This document shows positions 9,546-18,767 of a DNA stretch of 64,000 nucleotides, piece by piece. This DNA comes from Serratia plymuthica NBRC 102599 (GTDB taxonomy: Bacteria; Pseudomonadota; Gammaproteobacteria; Enterobacterales; Enterobacteriaceae): positions 31,780-95,779 of the forward strand of contig NZ_BCTU01000009.1 of the NCBI RefSeq assembly GCF_001590925.1, read 5' to 3'. How positions within the stretch are numbered: position 1 is the stretch's first letter; every line of letters starts with the position of its first letter. Both the position numbers and the translations under genes were made by a program. The notes below the pieces were generated by a model that was given only the letters and a program-made list of their open reading frames with translations, did not search any database and was not told the DNA's origin.

Positions 9546-10469
9546 ATGATGTATAGCGCTAAATTAACCGCAGCGGCGGCACTTCTGAGCATGTCCTTCA
9601 TCGCCAATGCCGCACCGGGAATTGATCTGATCGCCAATGAAACCCCGATAAACACGGTTAAAAGCCCAGAGGCCGTAGCCAAGATCCCGGCGGGATTTAA
9701 ATTCGTGGAACCGGGTACGCTAACTGTCGCCGTATCGATATTGGGTAGCGGCCCGCCGTTCGGCTTGTACGCCCGCGACAATAAAACGGTGATTGGCAGT
9801 GAGTCGGATATTGCCCGGCTGGTCGCCGATGGGCTTGGGCTAAAACTCAAACTGGTGCCGACATCCTGGGAAGACTGGCCGCTGGGGGTGACCTCAGGGA
9901 AATACGACGCGGCAATTTATAACATCACCGTCACCCATGAGCGTAAAACCAAATTCGACTTTGCCACTTATCGCCAGGATACGCTGGGCTTCTACGTGAA
10001 GGCCGACAGTAAAATCACCTCGATAAAATCCGCACCGGATATCGCCGGCAAGAAGATCATCGTCGACTCCGGCACCAATCAGGAGGCAGTGTTGCTGGCA
10101 TGGGATAAAGAGAATCAGACCAAAGGGCTGCCCGCTCTCCAGCCGATCTACGTTACCGATAAAGCGGCTTCGACGCTGGCGATCCAATCCGGCCGGGCCG
10201 AGGCTACGTTCGGGCCGAACGTAGCCGGTGCCTATCAGGCCAAATTAAACGGCAAAACCAAGCTGGTCGGCATAGTGCCTGGCGGCTGGCCTCGCAGCGC
10301 CAACATCGCCGTGACATTGAAAAAAGGGAACGGCCTGGTTGATGCCGTGCAGGCTTCGCTCAACAGTGCCATCGCCAACGGCAGCTACCTGAAAGTGTTG
10401 GATCGCTGGGCGGAAAGCGACGAGAAAATCGAACATTCTGAAATCAATCCGCTGGGATTGGGGGACTGA
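9546..10469 (+). CDS. Family-3 ABC solute-binding protein, orphan
   Basis: This is a periplasmic amino-acid-type binding protein of about 307 residues. It has a signal peptide (about 1-23, ending ANA) and the two-lobed fold signature (GSESDIARLVADGLGLKLKL, GKYDAAIYNITVTHERKTKF, SGRAEATFGPNVAGAY). The ATG at 9546 follows an AGGTAA ribosome site and is preferred over one 15 bases upstream. No permease or ATPase adjoins it, so it must share a transporter encoded elsewhere. The ligand is unknown. Confidence 0.88.
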   Translation: MMYSAKLTAAAALLSMSFIANAAPGIDLIANETPINTVKSPEAVAKIPAGFKFVEPGTLTVAVSILGSGPPFGLYARDNKTVIGSESDIARLVADGLGLKLKLVPTSWEDWPLGVTSGKYDAAIYNITVTHERKTKFDFATYRQDTLGFYVKADSKITSIKSAPDIAGKKIIVDSGTNQEAVLLAWDKENQTKGLPALQPIYVTDKAASTLAIQSGRAEATFGPNVAGAYQAKLNGKTKLVGIVPGGWPRSANIAVTLKKGNGLVDAVQASLNSAIANGSYLKVLDRWAESDEKIEHSEINPLGLGD

Positions 10470-10484
10470 TCTTCCGGCTTTCAA

Positions 10485-10512
10485 GGCGCCGGTTCTTACC
10501 GCCGGCGCCCTT
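10485..10512. terminator. GC-rich hairpin between convergent genes
   Basis: GGCGCCGG (10485-10492) pairs with CCGGCGCC (10502-10509). It lies between the convergent binding-protein and oxidoreductase genes. The T tract is poor, so efficiency is uncertain. Confidence 0.5.
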
Positions 10513-10521
10513 AAATGTTGT

Positions 10522-11550
10522 TTAAAGCTCAACGAGTACCAGACCGCGAGCCTTGCCGGAACACGTCTCTTTCAGTGCCAACGGTGCCGATTCCAGTCCT
10601 TTAAACCGGGTCACAGGAAATTCGATGTCCGCCCATGAAGGTTGTGATAGACAGGAAAGCCATTCAGCAAATACTTCCGGATTTTCGTCAGCGCTGTATC
10701 CGCGCATCGTAATTCCCTTGACGATAATAGCGAAAGCGTCTATTTCCACAGGAGCATATTTGGTCGACTTTGCATCTGCAAGTTCGGCCGATAGCGCCCC
10801 AAGCAGGACAATCCTCGCACCTTCCCGAGTGTGAGAAACCGCGGCTTCCAATTGCTCACCGCCTACAATATCAATAAATATGTCAATGCCGTCGGGCGCA
10901 TAGCGGTGCAATTGGTCGCTGATAGTGCCGTCACCGCGAATGATGACCTCGTCATAACCCAATTCTCGCTTCATCCATGAAGCTTTTTCAGGCGTTCCAG
11001 TACTGCCAATGACTCGTTTGGCACCCAGTTTACGGGCAATTTGTCCCGCCATGGAGCCAATCGCGCCCGCTCCGCTCGAAACAAAAACCACATCGTCAGG
11101 TTTAACCTGCGTCGCACGCGTCAAAGCCGCATATGCCGTCCAGCCGTGACCCAGATAGGCGGCAGGATTAATCAGCTTGTTGCCTAATCGAGTGCAGAGA
11201 CCTATGTCGACAGCGGCATATTCTCGCCAGCCAAACGGATGAAGCACGAACTCGCCCGGTTGCAAACCGCTTGCAGCAGGCGCAGACACAATCTCGCCAA
11301 TTGCCGCATCTGCCAGCGTATCGCCAATGTTGATGGGTGGAAACGGAATGCCTTTTACACTTTCGGCTTCTTCACTCATCATCAGGCGGGTAGATATTGA
11401 GACCCGAAACCAGCAATTGCGAACCAGTATCTCATTCTCGCCACAGGCGATATCAGGATGCTCAATAATCTCAAAGTTATCGGGCCCTGGCATGCCAGAA
11501 GAGCGTTTAAGCAGATTGATTTTCCTGTTGTGCTGCGTTGCAAAGACCAT
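10522..11550 (-). CDS. Zinc-independent MDR-superfamily NADP-dependent oxidoreductase
   Basis: This 342-residue enzyme resembles the CurA/PTGR group (NADPH-dependent alkenal/one or curcumin reductases). The Rossmann motif is SSGAGAIGSMAGQIARKLGA near residues 155-175, and the N-terminal segment is NCWFRVSISTRLMM. The cysteine cluster of zinc alcohol dehydrogenases is absent. It is divergent from a TetR regulator at 11609 with only 58 bp between them, so it is probably repressed by that regulator. The substrate is probably an alpha,beta-unsaturated carbonyl; this is inference. Confidence 0.88.
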   Translation of the reverse strand: MVFATQHNRKINLLKRSSGMPGPDNFEIIEHPDIACGENEILVRNCWFRVSISTRLMMSEEAESVKGIPFPPINIGDTLADAAIGEIVSAPAASGLQPGEFVLHPFGWREYAAVDIGLCTRLGNKLINPAAYLGHGWTAYAALTRATQVKPDDVVFVSSGAGAIGSMAGQIARKLGAKRVIGSTGTPEKASWMKRELGYDEVIIRGDGTISDQLHRYAPDGIDIFIDIVGGEQLEAAVSHTREGARIVLLGALSAELADAKSTKYAPVEIDAFAIIVKGITMRGYSADENPEVFAEWLSCLSQPSWADIEFPVTRFKGLESAPLALKETCSGKARGLVLVEL

Positions 11551-11571
11551 TTTATTTCCCTGTTGATATGT

Positions 11572-11583
11572 GAGTTAATACTC
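11572..11583. promoter_or_regulatory. Candidate TetR operator
   Basis: GAGTTAATACTC is a near-perfect dyad in the 58-bp gap between the divergent oxidoreductase and TetR genes. It would overlap the promoters of both. The assignment is inferred from position and symmetry. Confidence 0.45.
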
Positions 11584-11608
11584 GCATTATCAATCGGAGA
11601 GCCATCAC

Positions 11609-12217
11609 GTGAATACTCGTGTTCCAGATACAGCACGAAGCATGCGTAAAATGCCGCAGCAAAGCCGTTCACGATTTTTGGTCGGCATCATTCTGGATGT
11701 GGCTACTCGCTTATTGGCTGAAAACGGATGGGCAAAATTTAACACCAATGAAGTGGCTCGCATTGCCGGGGTCAGTATTGGTTCGCTTTACCAGTATTTT
11801 CCCAATAAGTTGGCTCTGGCAGAAGCGATACGCAAACAACACCTCGCGTCGATATTGCTGGTTTTTGAAACCGCTAACGAGGCTACGCAGGCTGACTCAT
11901 TGATGGCGGCAGTTGAACAAATGATTGATGGCATAATCGCCGCGCATTTAATTAATCCGCGTTTGCACCGCGTTTTGCTTGATGAAGTGCCGCTCTCCGG
12001 GCGTGACGCACATCATGACTTTGAACGTCGCTATGCTGAGTATTACGCTACCTTTACTGCCAGTCAGTTGGGTTCAGAACGAGCGCAAGTCGCCAGCCAG
12101 GTGCTGGCTTCTGCAATTGAAGGCGTCGTGCATGATGCATCGCGGCGTGGGCAATTAGCATCATCAGACCTAAAACGTGAATTAATCTTGTTGGTGACCT
12201 GTTATTTGAAGGGCTAA
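11609..12217 (+). CDS. TetR/AcrR-family regulator
   Basis: This 202-residue protein has an N-terminal HTH (ATRLLAENGWAKFNTNEVAR followed by IAGVSIGSLYQYFPNKLALA, residues about 30-70) and an alpha-helical ligand domain. It begins at a GTG (11609) behind GGAGA at good spacing. The divergent oxidoreductase is its likely target. Confidence 0.9.
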   Translation: MNTRVPDTARSMRKMPQQSRSRFLVGIILDVATRLLAENGWAKFNTNEVARIAGVSIGSLYQYFPNKLALAEAIRKQHLASILLVFETANEATQADSLMAAVEQMIDGIIAAHLINPRLHRVLLDEVPLSGRDAHHDFERRYAEYYATFTASQLGSERAQVASQVLASAIEGVVHDASRRGQLASSDLKRELILLVTCYLKG

Positions 12218-12247
12218 TTTCACCTTGGTTTTCTGGTTTAAGATCCT

Positions 12248-14053
12248 TCAATCTGCACCAAGGCGCTTTTTCTCCATTTTGCGATAAAGCGTGCTGCGCG
12301 ATACGCCCAGTAATTTGGCCGCCTGGCTGATGTTGCCGTTGGCATTTCTGATGGCGGCGAACACCTCCGGCTCGGTTTGCGAAACGGCGTTGGCCTCCGC
12401 GCAAAGCGGCGGCAACGCGTTGAACTGTTCCGGCAGATCCTCAAGGGCAATCAGGTTGTCGTCATCCGCCAACGCCAGCAGCACCTTCAGCGTACTCAAC
12501 AGCTGCCGCACATTGCCGGGCCACGAATAGCGGGCCAATGCGGCCAGCGCGTCCGGCGCCAGCCTGATGCCGCGCTTATCGGCGCCCAGCTCATGCCAAA
12601 GGCTGAGAATGAAGCGATCGACATGCGCCCGCTGCCGCAACGGTGAAATGCACAGGCTGAACTCCTGAATGCGGTACAGCAGATCCTCGCGGAATTCCCC
12701 CGCCGCCACCAGGGTGTTCAGATTGCGGTTGGTGGCGCAGATCAGCGAAAAATCTACCGAACAGGCGTGGCGGCTGCCCAGCGGGGTGACAGTTTTTTCC
12801 TGCAGTACGCGCAGCAACCGCGTTTGCAGGCTCAGCGGCATATCGCCAATCTCGTCCAGGAACAGCACCCCGCCGTCGGCCTCCCTGATCTTGCCGGCAT
12901 AGCCTTTGGGATTGGCGCCGGTAAAGGCACCGGGCGCATAACCAAACAGCTCGGATTCGATCAGGTTTTCAGGCAGCGCCGCGCAGTTGATCGCCACGAA
13001 GTTGCCCTCCCGCCATTTGCTTTCCTGGAACAGCCGCCGGCTGAAGTGCTCTTTGCCGCAGCCGGTTTCCCCGGTAATGCACAGCGCAAGGCCGGCGTTC
13101 AGGATACGCAACGCTTTCTGTTTGTCTGCGCCGTCCCGATCAAAAGGCTGAACAAAAGGCCTGACGACATGCGAATGCCGCTCTGGCATCTCCAGCAGCG
13201 AGTAATAACGGCGACGGTTGGCCGCCCGTGTCTGACAGGGTGCATCCAGCGTCTGTCGCGACAGCTCCGGGAACAGCGTGGCGAAATCCAGCGCCCCAAA
13301 GGACGCCGGTGAAAGGTTAAATTCTTGCATCGCCAGCCGGTTGGCGGCAGTAAGAACGTCATCGCGGAAGACCAGGATCAGTTCGTGCGCAGTACCGAGA
13401 GTATGCGCATCGCTGTGCAGGCTGAGTGTCCAGTGTTGATCCGTGACGGTGCTCTTCACCCATTGATGTTCAATGTGCCGAACCGCCTGCAGAATCAGTG
13501 ACCGGGCATCGCCGTACGGGCGTTGCACCGGCGTCGAGATATCCAGCACCCCACCAATTTGCCCGTCGGGCCGAAAAATCGGTGCGGCGGAGCAATAAAG
13601 CCCCGCGTTCTGATTAAGAAAATGCTCGTCGCCATTCACCTCGCACAACTCTCCCAGCGCCAGCGCGGTGCCGATCGCGTTGGTGCCGCGCTCTTGCTCC
13701 CCCCACTGATTGCCCGGTGCCAATGCTATGCGCGACGCCTTGCGCAAGAAATGGGTATTGCCGCAGGTCTCCAACACCAGTCCGCTGGCGTCAGACACCA
13801 CAATGATGGAAGGTTGTCGGTTGATTTCGCCCCCCAGACGCGCGATCAGCGGCTGGGCCAGTTGCGCCACCCAGCCGTTTTGCCCGCGCACTTCATTCAG
13901 CACGGCGGGCCGAACAAAAGGAACGTGGTCGTCGGCCCGGCTCAGCCCGTAGTGTTGGCTGCGCCGCCAGGACTCTGACAGTGGGCTGGGGAGAGGCCTG
14001 CTTTCATGGTCGGAGGCGAACCCCGTTACGGCTGTCCGTTCTTTATGCAACAT
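12248..14053 (-). CDS. acoR: Sigma-54-dependent activator, AcoR type
   Basis: About 601 residues. The N-terminal GAF-type sensor region (about 60-210) is followed by an AAA+ sigma-54 interaction domain with Walker A GETGCGKEHF, an intact GAFTGA loop (FGYAPGAFTGANPK) and Walker B GGVLFLDEIGDMP. A Fis-type C-terminal HTH follows (NISQAAKLLGVSRSTLYRKM). The ATG at 14053 has a GGAG ribosome site; the ATG at 14092 is a poorer start. The gene is divergent from an aldehyde dehydrogenase preceded by a -24/-12 promoter, so it probably activates oxidation of an alcohol, aldehyde or acetoin-like inducer. The gene symbol denotes the family only. Confidence 0.88.
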   Translation of the reverse strand: MLHKERTAVTGFASDHESRPLPSPLSESWRRSQHYGLSRADDHVPFVRPAVLNEVRGQNGWVAQLAQPLIARLGGEINRQPSIIVVSDASGLVLETCGNTHFLRKASRIALAPGNQWGEQERGTNAIGTALALGELCEVNGDEHFLNQNAGLYCSAAPIFRPDGQIGGVLDISTPVQRPYGDARSLILQAVRHIEHQWVKSTVTDQHWTLSLHSDAHTLGTAHELILVFRDDVLTAANRLAMQEFNLSPASFGALDFATLFPELSRQTLDAPCQTRAANRRRYYSLLEMPERHSHVVRPFVQPFDRDGADKQKALRILNAGLALCITGETGCGKEHFSRRLFQESKWREGNFVAINCAALPENLIESELFGYAPGAFTGANPKGYAGKIREADGGVLFLDEIGDMPLSLQTRLLRVLQEKTVTPLGSRHACSVDFSLICATNRNLNTLVAAGEFREDLLYRIQEFSLCISPLRQRAHVDRFILSLWHELGADKRGIRLAPDALAALARYSWPGNVRQLLSTLKVLLALADDDNLIALEDLPEQFNALPPLCAEANAVSQTEPEVFAAIRNANGNISQAAKLLGVSRSTLYRKMEKKRLGAD

Positions 14054-14097
14054 GACTTTCTCCCGCGCAAAAGTGTTGCATTTATGTATCATGAATG

Positions 14098-14116
14098 TGT
14101 CTCATGCGTTGCGACA
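14098..14116. promoter_or_regulatory. Candidate activator-binding dyad upstream of the sigma-54 promoter
   Basis: TGTCTC-N7-GCGACA is an inverted repeat with one mismatch, about 130-150 bp upstream of the -24/-12 promoter. That is the normal place for an enhancer bound by an AcoR-type protein. The assignment is inferred. Confidence 0.55.
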
Positions 14117-14244
14117 TGGAACACAAAAAATAATAGAAATGAATGATAAATCACCGTTTTTATTGCCGACTGCGGGTATTTATTCTCATTAACTTAATGA
14201 TATTAAATGGGTTAACAAATAAACACCTCAAGAATGGAACAATG

Positions 14245-14260
14245 TGGCATAGGCAATGCT
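14245..14260 (+). promoter_or_regulatory. Sigma-54 (-24/-12) promoter
   Basis: TGGCATAGGCAATGCT has GG and GC separated by exactly ten bases (14246-14247 and 14258-14259), which is the diagnostic sigma-54 spacing. The expected transcript start is near 14271, about 60 bases before the aldehyde dehydrogenase. Confidence 0.8.
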
Positions 14261-14329
14261 TATGTTTAGGCACGGTGCCACAGCCTGGCATCCCTCCTAC
14301 AGCCCGTGTTCCTTTGAGAGGTGTTTAAC

Positions 14330-15850
14330 ATGAAATATGTCCATCCCGGTTTGCCTGGCTCGCTGGTTTCTTTCAAACAACGCTACGGCAACTACATTGG
14401 CGGCAAATTTGTCGAACCCGTTTCCGGTAACTACTTTACCGACACCACCCCGGTAACCGGGAAAACTGTCGCCGAGTTCCCGCGCTCCGACGCGCAGGAC
14501 ATTGAGCGGGCGCTGGATGCAGCGCACGCCGCTGCTGAGGACTGGGGAAACACCAGCGCACAAAACCGCGCCAACGTGATGCTAGCCATCGCGGATCGCA
14601 TGGAATCGCAGCTGGAAATGCTGGCGCTGACCGAAAGCTGGGACAACGGCAAGCCGATCCGCGAAACGCTGAATGCGGACATCCCGCTGGCGATCGATCA
14701 TTTCCGCTACTTCGCCGGTTGCCTGCGCGCGCAGGAAGGCACCGCTACAGAGATTGACCAAAACACCCTGGCCTATCATATTTACGAGCCGCTGGGCGTA
14801 GTTGGGCAGATTATCCCGTGGAACTTCCCGCTGCTGATGGCGGCCTGGAAACTGGCCCCGGCGCTGACCGCCGGTAACTGCGTGGTGCTCAAACCCGCAG
14901 AACAGACCCCGCTCAGCATTTGCGTGCTGCTGGAGCTGATTGGCGATCTGCTGCCGCCGGGCGTGCTCAACGTGGTTCACGGCTTTGGCAAAGAGGCCGG
15001 CGAAGCACTGGCGACCAGCAAGCGCATCGACAAAATCGCCTTTACCGGTTCAACCCCGGTGGGCAGGCATATCCTGGCCTGCGCGGCGGAGAATATCATT
15101 CCCAGCACCGTGGAACTGGGCGGGAAATCGCCCAATATCTTCTTTGAAGACATCATGCAGGCCGAACCGGAGTTTATCGACAAGGCGGTTGAGGGGCTGA
15201 TCCTCGGTTTCTTCAATCAGGGTGAAGTCTGCACCTGCCCTTCACGCGCGCTGATCCAGGAGTCAATCTACCCGCAATTTATGGAGAAAGTGCTGGCGCG
15301 CATCACCACTATTCGCCAGGGCGACCCGTTTGACACCGACACCATGATCGGCGCGCAGGCGTCCCAACAGCAGTTCGACAAGATCCTCTCTTACATCGAA
15401 ATCGCCAAAAACGAAGGCGGGAAAATCATCGCCGGCGGCGAGCGCACCAGCCAGGAACAGACGTTGCAGCAAGGTTTTTATCTCCAGCCAACGCTCATCA
15501 CCGGTAATAACAGCATGCGCTTCTTCCGTGAAGAGATCTTTGGGCCGGTCATCGGCATCACCACCTTCAAAGACGAAGCCGAAGCGCTGGCGCTGGCCAA
15601 CGACACCGAGTTCGGGCTGGGCGCAGGCCTGTGGACCCGTGACAGCAACCGCGCCTATCGCATGGGGCGTGCCATCAAAGCCGGACGCGTCTGGACCAAC
15701 TGTTATCACCTCTACCCGGCGCATGCCGCCTTCGGCGGTTATAAAAACTCCGGCGTCGGTCGCGAAACGCACAAGGTGGCGCTGTCGCATTACCAGCAGG
15801 TGAAAAACCTGTTGGTGAGTTATGACGCCAAACCGCAAGGCCTGTTTTAA
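14330..15850 (+). CDS. exaC: NAD-dependent aldehyde dehydrogenase, ExaC/AldB type
   Basis: This 506-residue enzyme oxidises acetaldehyde and similar aldehydes to acids. It has the adenine-dinucleotide motif [11 protein letters not shown], the general base Glu in [11 protein letters not shown] and the catalytic Cys in [13 protein letters not shown]. Its length equals ExaC and is close to E. coli AldB. A GAGAGG ribosome site favours ATG 14330 over a GTG nine bases upstream. It is transcribed from the sigma-54 promoter just upstream, probably together with the alcohol dehydrogenase 46 bases downstream. Confidence 0.94.
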   Translation: MKYVHPGLPGSLVSFKQRYGNYIGGKFVEPVSGNYFTDTTPVTGKTVAEFPRSDAQDIERALDAAHAAAEDWGNTSAQNRANVMLAIADRMESQLEMLALTESWDNGKPIRETLNADIPLAIDHFRYFAGCLRAQEGTATEIDQNTLAYHIYEPLGVVGQIIPWNFPLLMAAWKLAPALTAGNCVVLKPAEQTPLSICVLLELIGDLLPPGVLNVVHGFGKEAGEALATSKRIDKIAFTGSTPVGRHILACAAENIIPSTVELGGKSPNIFFEDIMQAEPEFIDKAVEGLILGFFNQGEVCTCPSRALIQESIYPQFMEKVLARITTIRQGDPFDTDTMIGAQASQQQFDKILSYIEIAKNEGGKIIAGGERTSQEQTLQQGFYLQPTLITGNNSMRFFREEIFGPVIGITTFKDEAEALALANDTEFGLGAGLWTRDSNRAYRMGRAIKAGRVWTNCYHLYPAHAAFGGYKNSGVGRETHKVALSHYQQVKNLLVSYDAKPQGLF

Positions 15851-15896
15851 CTGAAGATTGCCCTGTTCCAACCCTACAACTTCTCGAGGTCTGAAA

Positions 15897-16922
15897 ATGA
15901 AAACGATGAAAGCTGCTGTGGTGACTGCGTTTGGACAACCGTTAGTGATTAAAGAGGTCCCGATCCCGGAGATCGCGCCCGGAAAAATCCTGGTGAAAAT
16001 TGCCGCCACCGGGGTGTGCCATACCGATCTGCACGCCGCCGACGGTGACTGGCCGATCAAACCCAACCCTCCTTTTATTCCTGGGCATGAGGGCTCCGGT
16101 CACGTCGTGGCGGTGGGCGCCGGCGTTACCCACGTAAAAGAGGGTGATCGCGTAGGAGTGCCCTGGCTTTACTCTGCCTGCGGGCACTGTGAACACTGTC
16201 TCGGCGGCTGGGAAACGCTGTGTCATTCCCAGCAAAACTCGGGCTATTCGGTTAACGGCAGCTTTGCCGAATACTGCCTGGCCGATGCCAATTACGTGGG
16301 TATTCTGCCCGATAACGTCGATTTTCTGTCTATCTCACCGATCCTCTGTGCCGGCGTCACCGTCTATAAAGGCCTGAAAATGACCAATACCAAGGCCGGC
16401 GACTGGGTGGTCATTTCCGGCATCGGCGGTCTTGGGCATCTGGCGATCCAATACGCCACCGCTATGGGGTTGAACGTGGCGGCGGTCGATATTGACGATG
16501 ACAAGCTGGCCTTCGCCAAAAGCCTGGGCGCTTCGGTGGTGGCTAACGCGCGAAACGTCGATCCTGGCCGCTTTTTCCATCAGGAATTCGGTGGCGCGCA
16601 CGGCGTGCTGGTGACGGCGGTATCGCCAAAGGCCTTTGAACAGGCGACCACCGTGATGCGACGTGGCGGTACCATGGTATTGAATGGCCTGCCGCCGGGC
16701 AGTTTTGACCTTTCAATCTTCAATATGGTGCTGGAAGGCACGACGGTGCGCGGTTCGATTGTCGGTACGCGCAAGGATCTGCAAGAGGCACTGGACTTTG
16801 CCGGCCGTAAGAAAGTCGCGGCAACCATCTCGGTAGAGCCGCTGGATCAAATCAACGACATCTTCGGCCGCATGCGCGAGGGCAAAATCACCGGTCGCGT
16901 GGTGGTGGATATGTCGCTTTAA
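15897..16922 (+). CDS. adhP: Zinc-dependent alcohol dehydrogenase, AdhP type
   Basis: About 341 residues. The catalytic zinc ligands ([17 protein letters not shown]), the four-cysteine structural zinc loop ([15 protein letters not shown]) and the NAD motif GIGGLGHLA are all intact. It interconverts ethanol or another primary alcohol and its aldehyde. ATG 15897 has a GAGG ribosome site; an upstream in-frame start at 15858 lacks one. It follows the aldehyde dehydrogenase in the same unit, so the pair takes an alcohol to the acid. Confidence 0.94.
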   Translation: MKTMKAAVVTAFGQPLVIKEVPIPEIAPGKILVKIAATGVCHTDLHAADGDWPIKPNPPFIPGHEGSGHVVAVGAGVTHVKEGDRVGVPWLYSACGHCEHCLGGWETLCHSQQNSGYSVNGSFAEYCLADANYVGILPDNVDFLSISPILCAGVTVYKGLKMTNTKAGDWVVISGIGGLGHLAIQYATAMGLNVAAVDIDDDKLAFAKSLGASVVANARNVDPGRFFHQEFGGAHGVLVTAVSPKAFEQATTVMRRGGTMVLNGLPPGSFDLSIFNMVLEGTTVRGSIVGTRKDLQEALDFAGRKKVAATISVEPLDQINDIFGRMREGKITGRVVVDMSL

Positions 16923-16931
16923 GTCAACGCA

Positions 16932-17960
16932 TCAGGGCACTGGTTGATCGGTGCCCTTTTTATTCGCGTCGGCAATGGTCTGGTGAATAAATCGCATTTT
17001 TTCCAGCACCGGTGCAGGCAACACAAAGGGGTAAAGATCGGCATGCCCCATCGAACGATTGAGCTGATTCAGCGCCCAGGAGACCGGTAGCCACTGCCCG
17101 ATCAGGCGATCAAAATCCGGGGTTTCATCTGAATGGTTGAAAGCGGCGTCTGGCGCGGCAAAACCGTAAGCCGCGGCCGTGTCCAGGGTGTCGCGAATAT
17201 GCAGATAATGAGCAAAGGTTTCCGCCCAGTCCTCCGCAGCGTGCATGGTGGCATAAGCGGAAACGTAACATTCATGCCAACCTTCCGGGGCGCCCTGCCG
17301 GTAGTGCCGATCGAGCGCCTGCTGGTAATCCGCATCCGGGTCGCCAAACAGATCGACAAACGCCTGCCGCTGTTCGGGCTGAATGATCAACAGGCTGTAA
17401 TAATAATGCCCCACCTCATGGCGGAAGTGACCCAGTAACGTACGGTAAGGTTCGCCCATGGAAACGCGCAGTTGCTCACGGTGAACGTCATCCCCCTCCT
17501 CCAAATCCAGCGTAATTACGCCGTTCGCATGGCCGGTGAGCACCTGGCGCCGCTCGCTGGAAAGCAACTCGAAGATCAGCCCGTTGTTCGGATCGTCATT
17601 TTTACTGACGATCGGCAGGCCCAGTTCGGTCAACTCCAGTATCAGGCGGCGTTTAGCCGTTTCGGCTTCGGCAAACAGCGGGAGCGCTTCCGCATCATCA
17701 TCCGCCGGGCGGGTTTGGGTCAGACGACACGACGCACACAGATCCCCTTCTTGCTCCACCAGCCAGTTGCACTGCGCAATATGCATATTGGCGCACAGGT
17801 GCCCCGGTTCCGGCTCATCGTCGCTCACAGGGTCAGACGCCGCGATCACCACCAATCTCCGGCCAGGCAAATCGAAACCCAAAGAGCTTGAGCAAGACAA
17901 ACACAGCGAGTTTTCAAACGACAGCTGCTGCCCGCAGTTCGGGCAAGAAAAGTTACGCAT
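16932..17960 (-). CDS. Zinc-ribbon protein with putative metallopeptidase domain
   Basis: This 342-residue protein starts with a four-cysteine zinc ribbon (CPNCGQQ...CLSC, residues 5-23), carries a second Cys/His cluster (HLCANMHIAQCNW...CASC, about 53-80), and then a domain with HEVGHYYYSLL. HEVGH is the HExxH signature of zinc metallopeptidases. The layout fits the 'putative zinc-binding metallopeptidase' family (Pfam Peptidase_Mx, named from memory). Its substrate is unknown. The gene is monocistronic and converges with the alcohol dehydrogenase gene. Confidence 0.8.
   Translation of the reverse strand: MRNFSCPNCGQQLSFENSLCLSCSSSLGFDLPGRRLVVIAASDPVSDDEPEPGHLCANMHIAQCNWLVEQEGDLCASCRLTQTRPADDDAEALPLFAEAETAKRRLILELTELGLPIVSKNDDPNNGLIFELLSSERRQVLTGHANGVITLDLEEGDDVHREQLRVSMGEPYRTLLGHFRHEVGHYYYSLLIIQPEQRQAFVDLFGDPDADYQQALDRHYRQGAPEGWHECYVSAYATMHAAEDWAETFAHYLHIRDTLDTAAAYGFAAPDAAFNHSDETPDFDRLIGQWLPVSWALNQLNRSMGHADLYPFVLPAPVLEKMRFIHQTIADANKKGTDQPVP
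16935..16961 (+). terminator. Terminator after the alcohol dehydrogenase
   Basis: GGGCAC (16935-16940) pairs with GTGCCC (16951-16956) and is followed by five Ts. The hairpin lies inside the last codons of the convergent metallopeptidase gene. Confidence 0.8.
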
Positions 17961-18056
17961 GATCAGGCTTCCTTAGCGGCAGAGGACGTGTGGGCGCTGG
18001 CGCCAGAGACAGGTTAAGGGTAGCCAGACGGGCTTGGATTAGTCAAACGACCCGAT

Positions 18057-18263
18057 TCAGACTTTGGTCTTGGTTTTGGTGATTTTTGTCGCTTTGGCGG
18101 GATTGCCGGCAACGAATTCCAGCGTTGGCGAATAGTAAAAAGGCAACCAGGCATGGTAACTGCTTTCCCACTCCCACTTGACGGGGCAAGGCCACAGAAT
18201 ATCTTCATACAAAATGTAATAGACCCATCGCCCATGCGGGCGGCGCGGTTTTGCTGTGCTCAT
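18057..18263 (-). CDS. Small Trp/Tyr-rich protein of unknown function
   Basis: This is a 68-residue reading frame rich in aromatic residues in its centre (VYYILYEDILWPCPVKWEWE) with a basic tail of repeated KT. A GTG two codons upstream (18269) is an alternative start. It lies 41 bases downstream of a 32-residue membrane peptide on the same strand, so the two may form an operon. I do not recognise a family. The unusual composition is against chance, but coding is not proven. Confidence 0.5.
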   Translation of the reverse strand: MSTAKPRRPHGRWVYYILYEDILWPCPVKWEWESSYHAWLPFYYSPTLEFVAGNPAKATKITKTKTKV

Positions 18264-18304
18264 AGACACTGACTTCTCTGGCCCGATCGATTACATGATG
18301 GCGC

Positions 18305-18403
18305 TCAACCGCCCGGAGTGGCATAACCGCCGACAATAAACAGGGTCAGCAGAGCCACGGCCGCAACAATAATCGCAATAGGGAAAAAATAACCGATCTT
18401 CAT
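18305..18403 (-). CDS. 32-residue single-span membrane peptide
   Basis: An ATG at 18403, preceded by AAAGAGA, opens a frame of 32 codons beginning MKIGYFFPIAIIVAAVALL, with a hydrophobic span at residues 5-24 and a short tail ending GYATPGG. The shape is that of the small membrane peptides that bind larger membrane complexes in enterobacteria. I do not recognise the family. A second small gene follows on the same strand. Confidence 0.55.
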   Translation of the reverse strand: MKIGYFFPIAIIVAAVALLTLFIVGGYATPGG

Positions 18404-18572
18404 TTTTAATTCTCTTTGTCATCAGGCGCTACGGGACTACAAGCGAATTTAACATGGACGGTGGTCGGCTAGCCATCTTTCCCGCTATTCATGTATCCAT
18501 TGATGGGCTAATCAGTGCGGCCACCAGCCTTTAGCCTGTTGAAACTTATTGGACCTCTCTGGGGTAGACAAC

Positions 18573-18740
18573 ATGAATATTGGCCATCATTGGCGCAGGC
18601 GGGATTGGGGTAGCTATCGCTCGTCGTTTCTGGTTTGGATGAGATAGTGATTTTGGCGGCTTACTTTGCTTGACCCGGATGCCGGGTTCGTTACCGGCAG
18701 CGATCTGCTGATAGACGGCGACGGCGCACCAACTGGCTGG
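18573..18740 (+). pseudogene. Decayed short-chain dehydrogenase/reductase (SDR) remnant
   Basis: At 18583 one frame reads AIIGAGGIGVAIARR, the N-terminal dinucleotide motif of an SDR. At 18681 another frame reads AGFVTGSDLLIDGDGA, the conserved SDR C-terminus. Only about 100 bases separate motifs that are normally about 200 codons apart, and frameshifts and a stop lie between. This is a gene gutted by an internal deletion, next to the AT-rich exporter gene. Confidence 0.75.
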
Positions 18741-18767
18741 TCACCGATGTGGCGGTGAGTGTTACTA

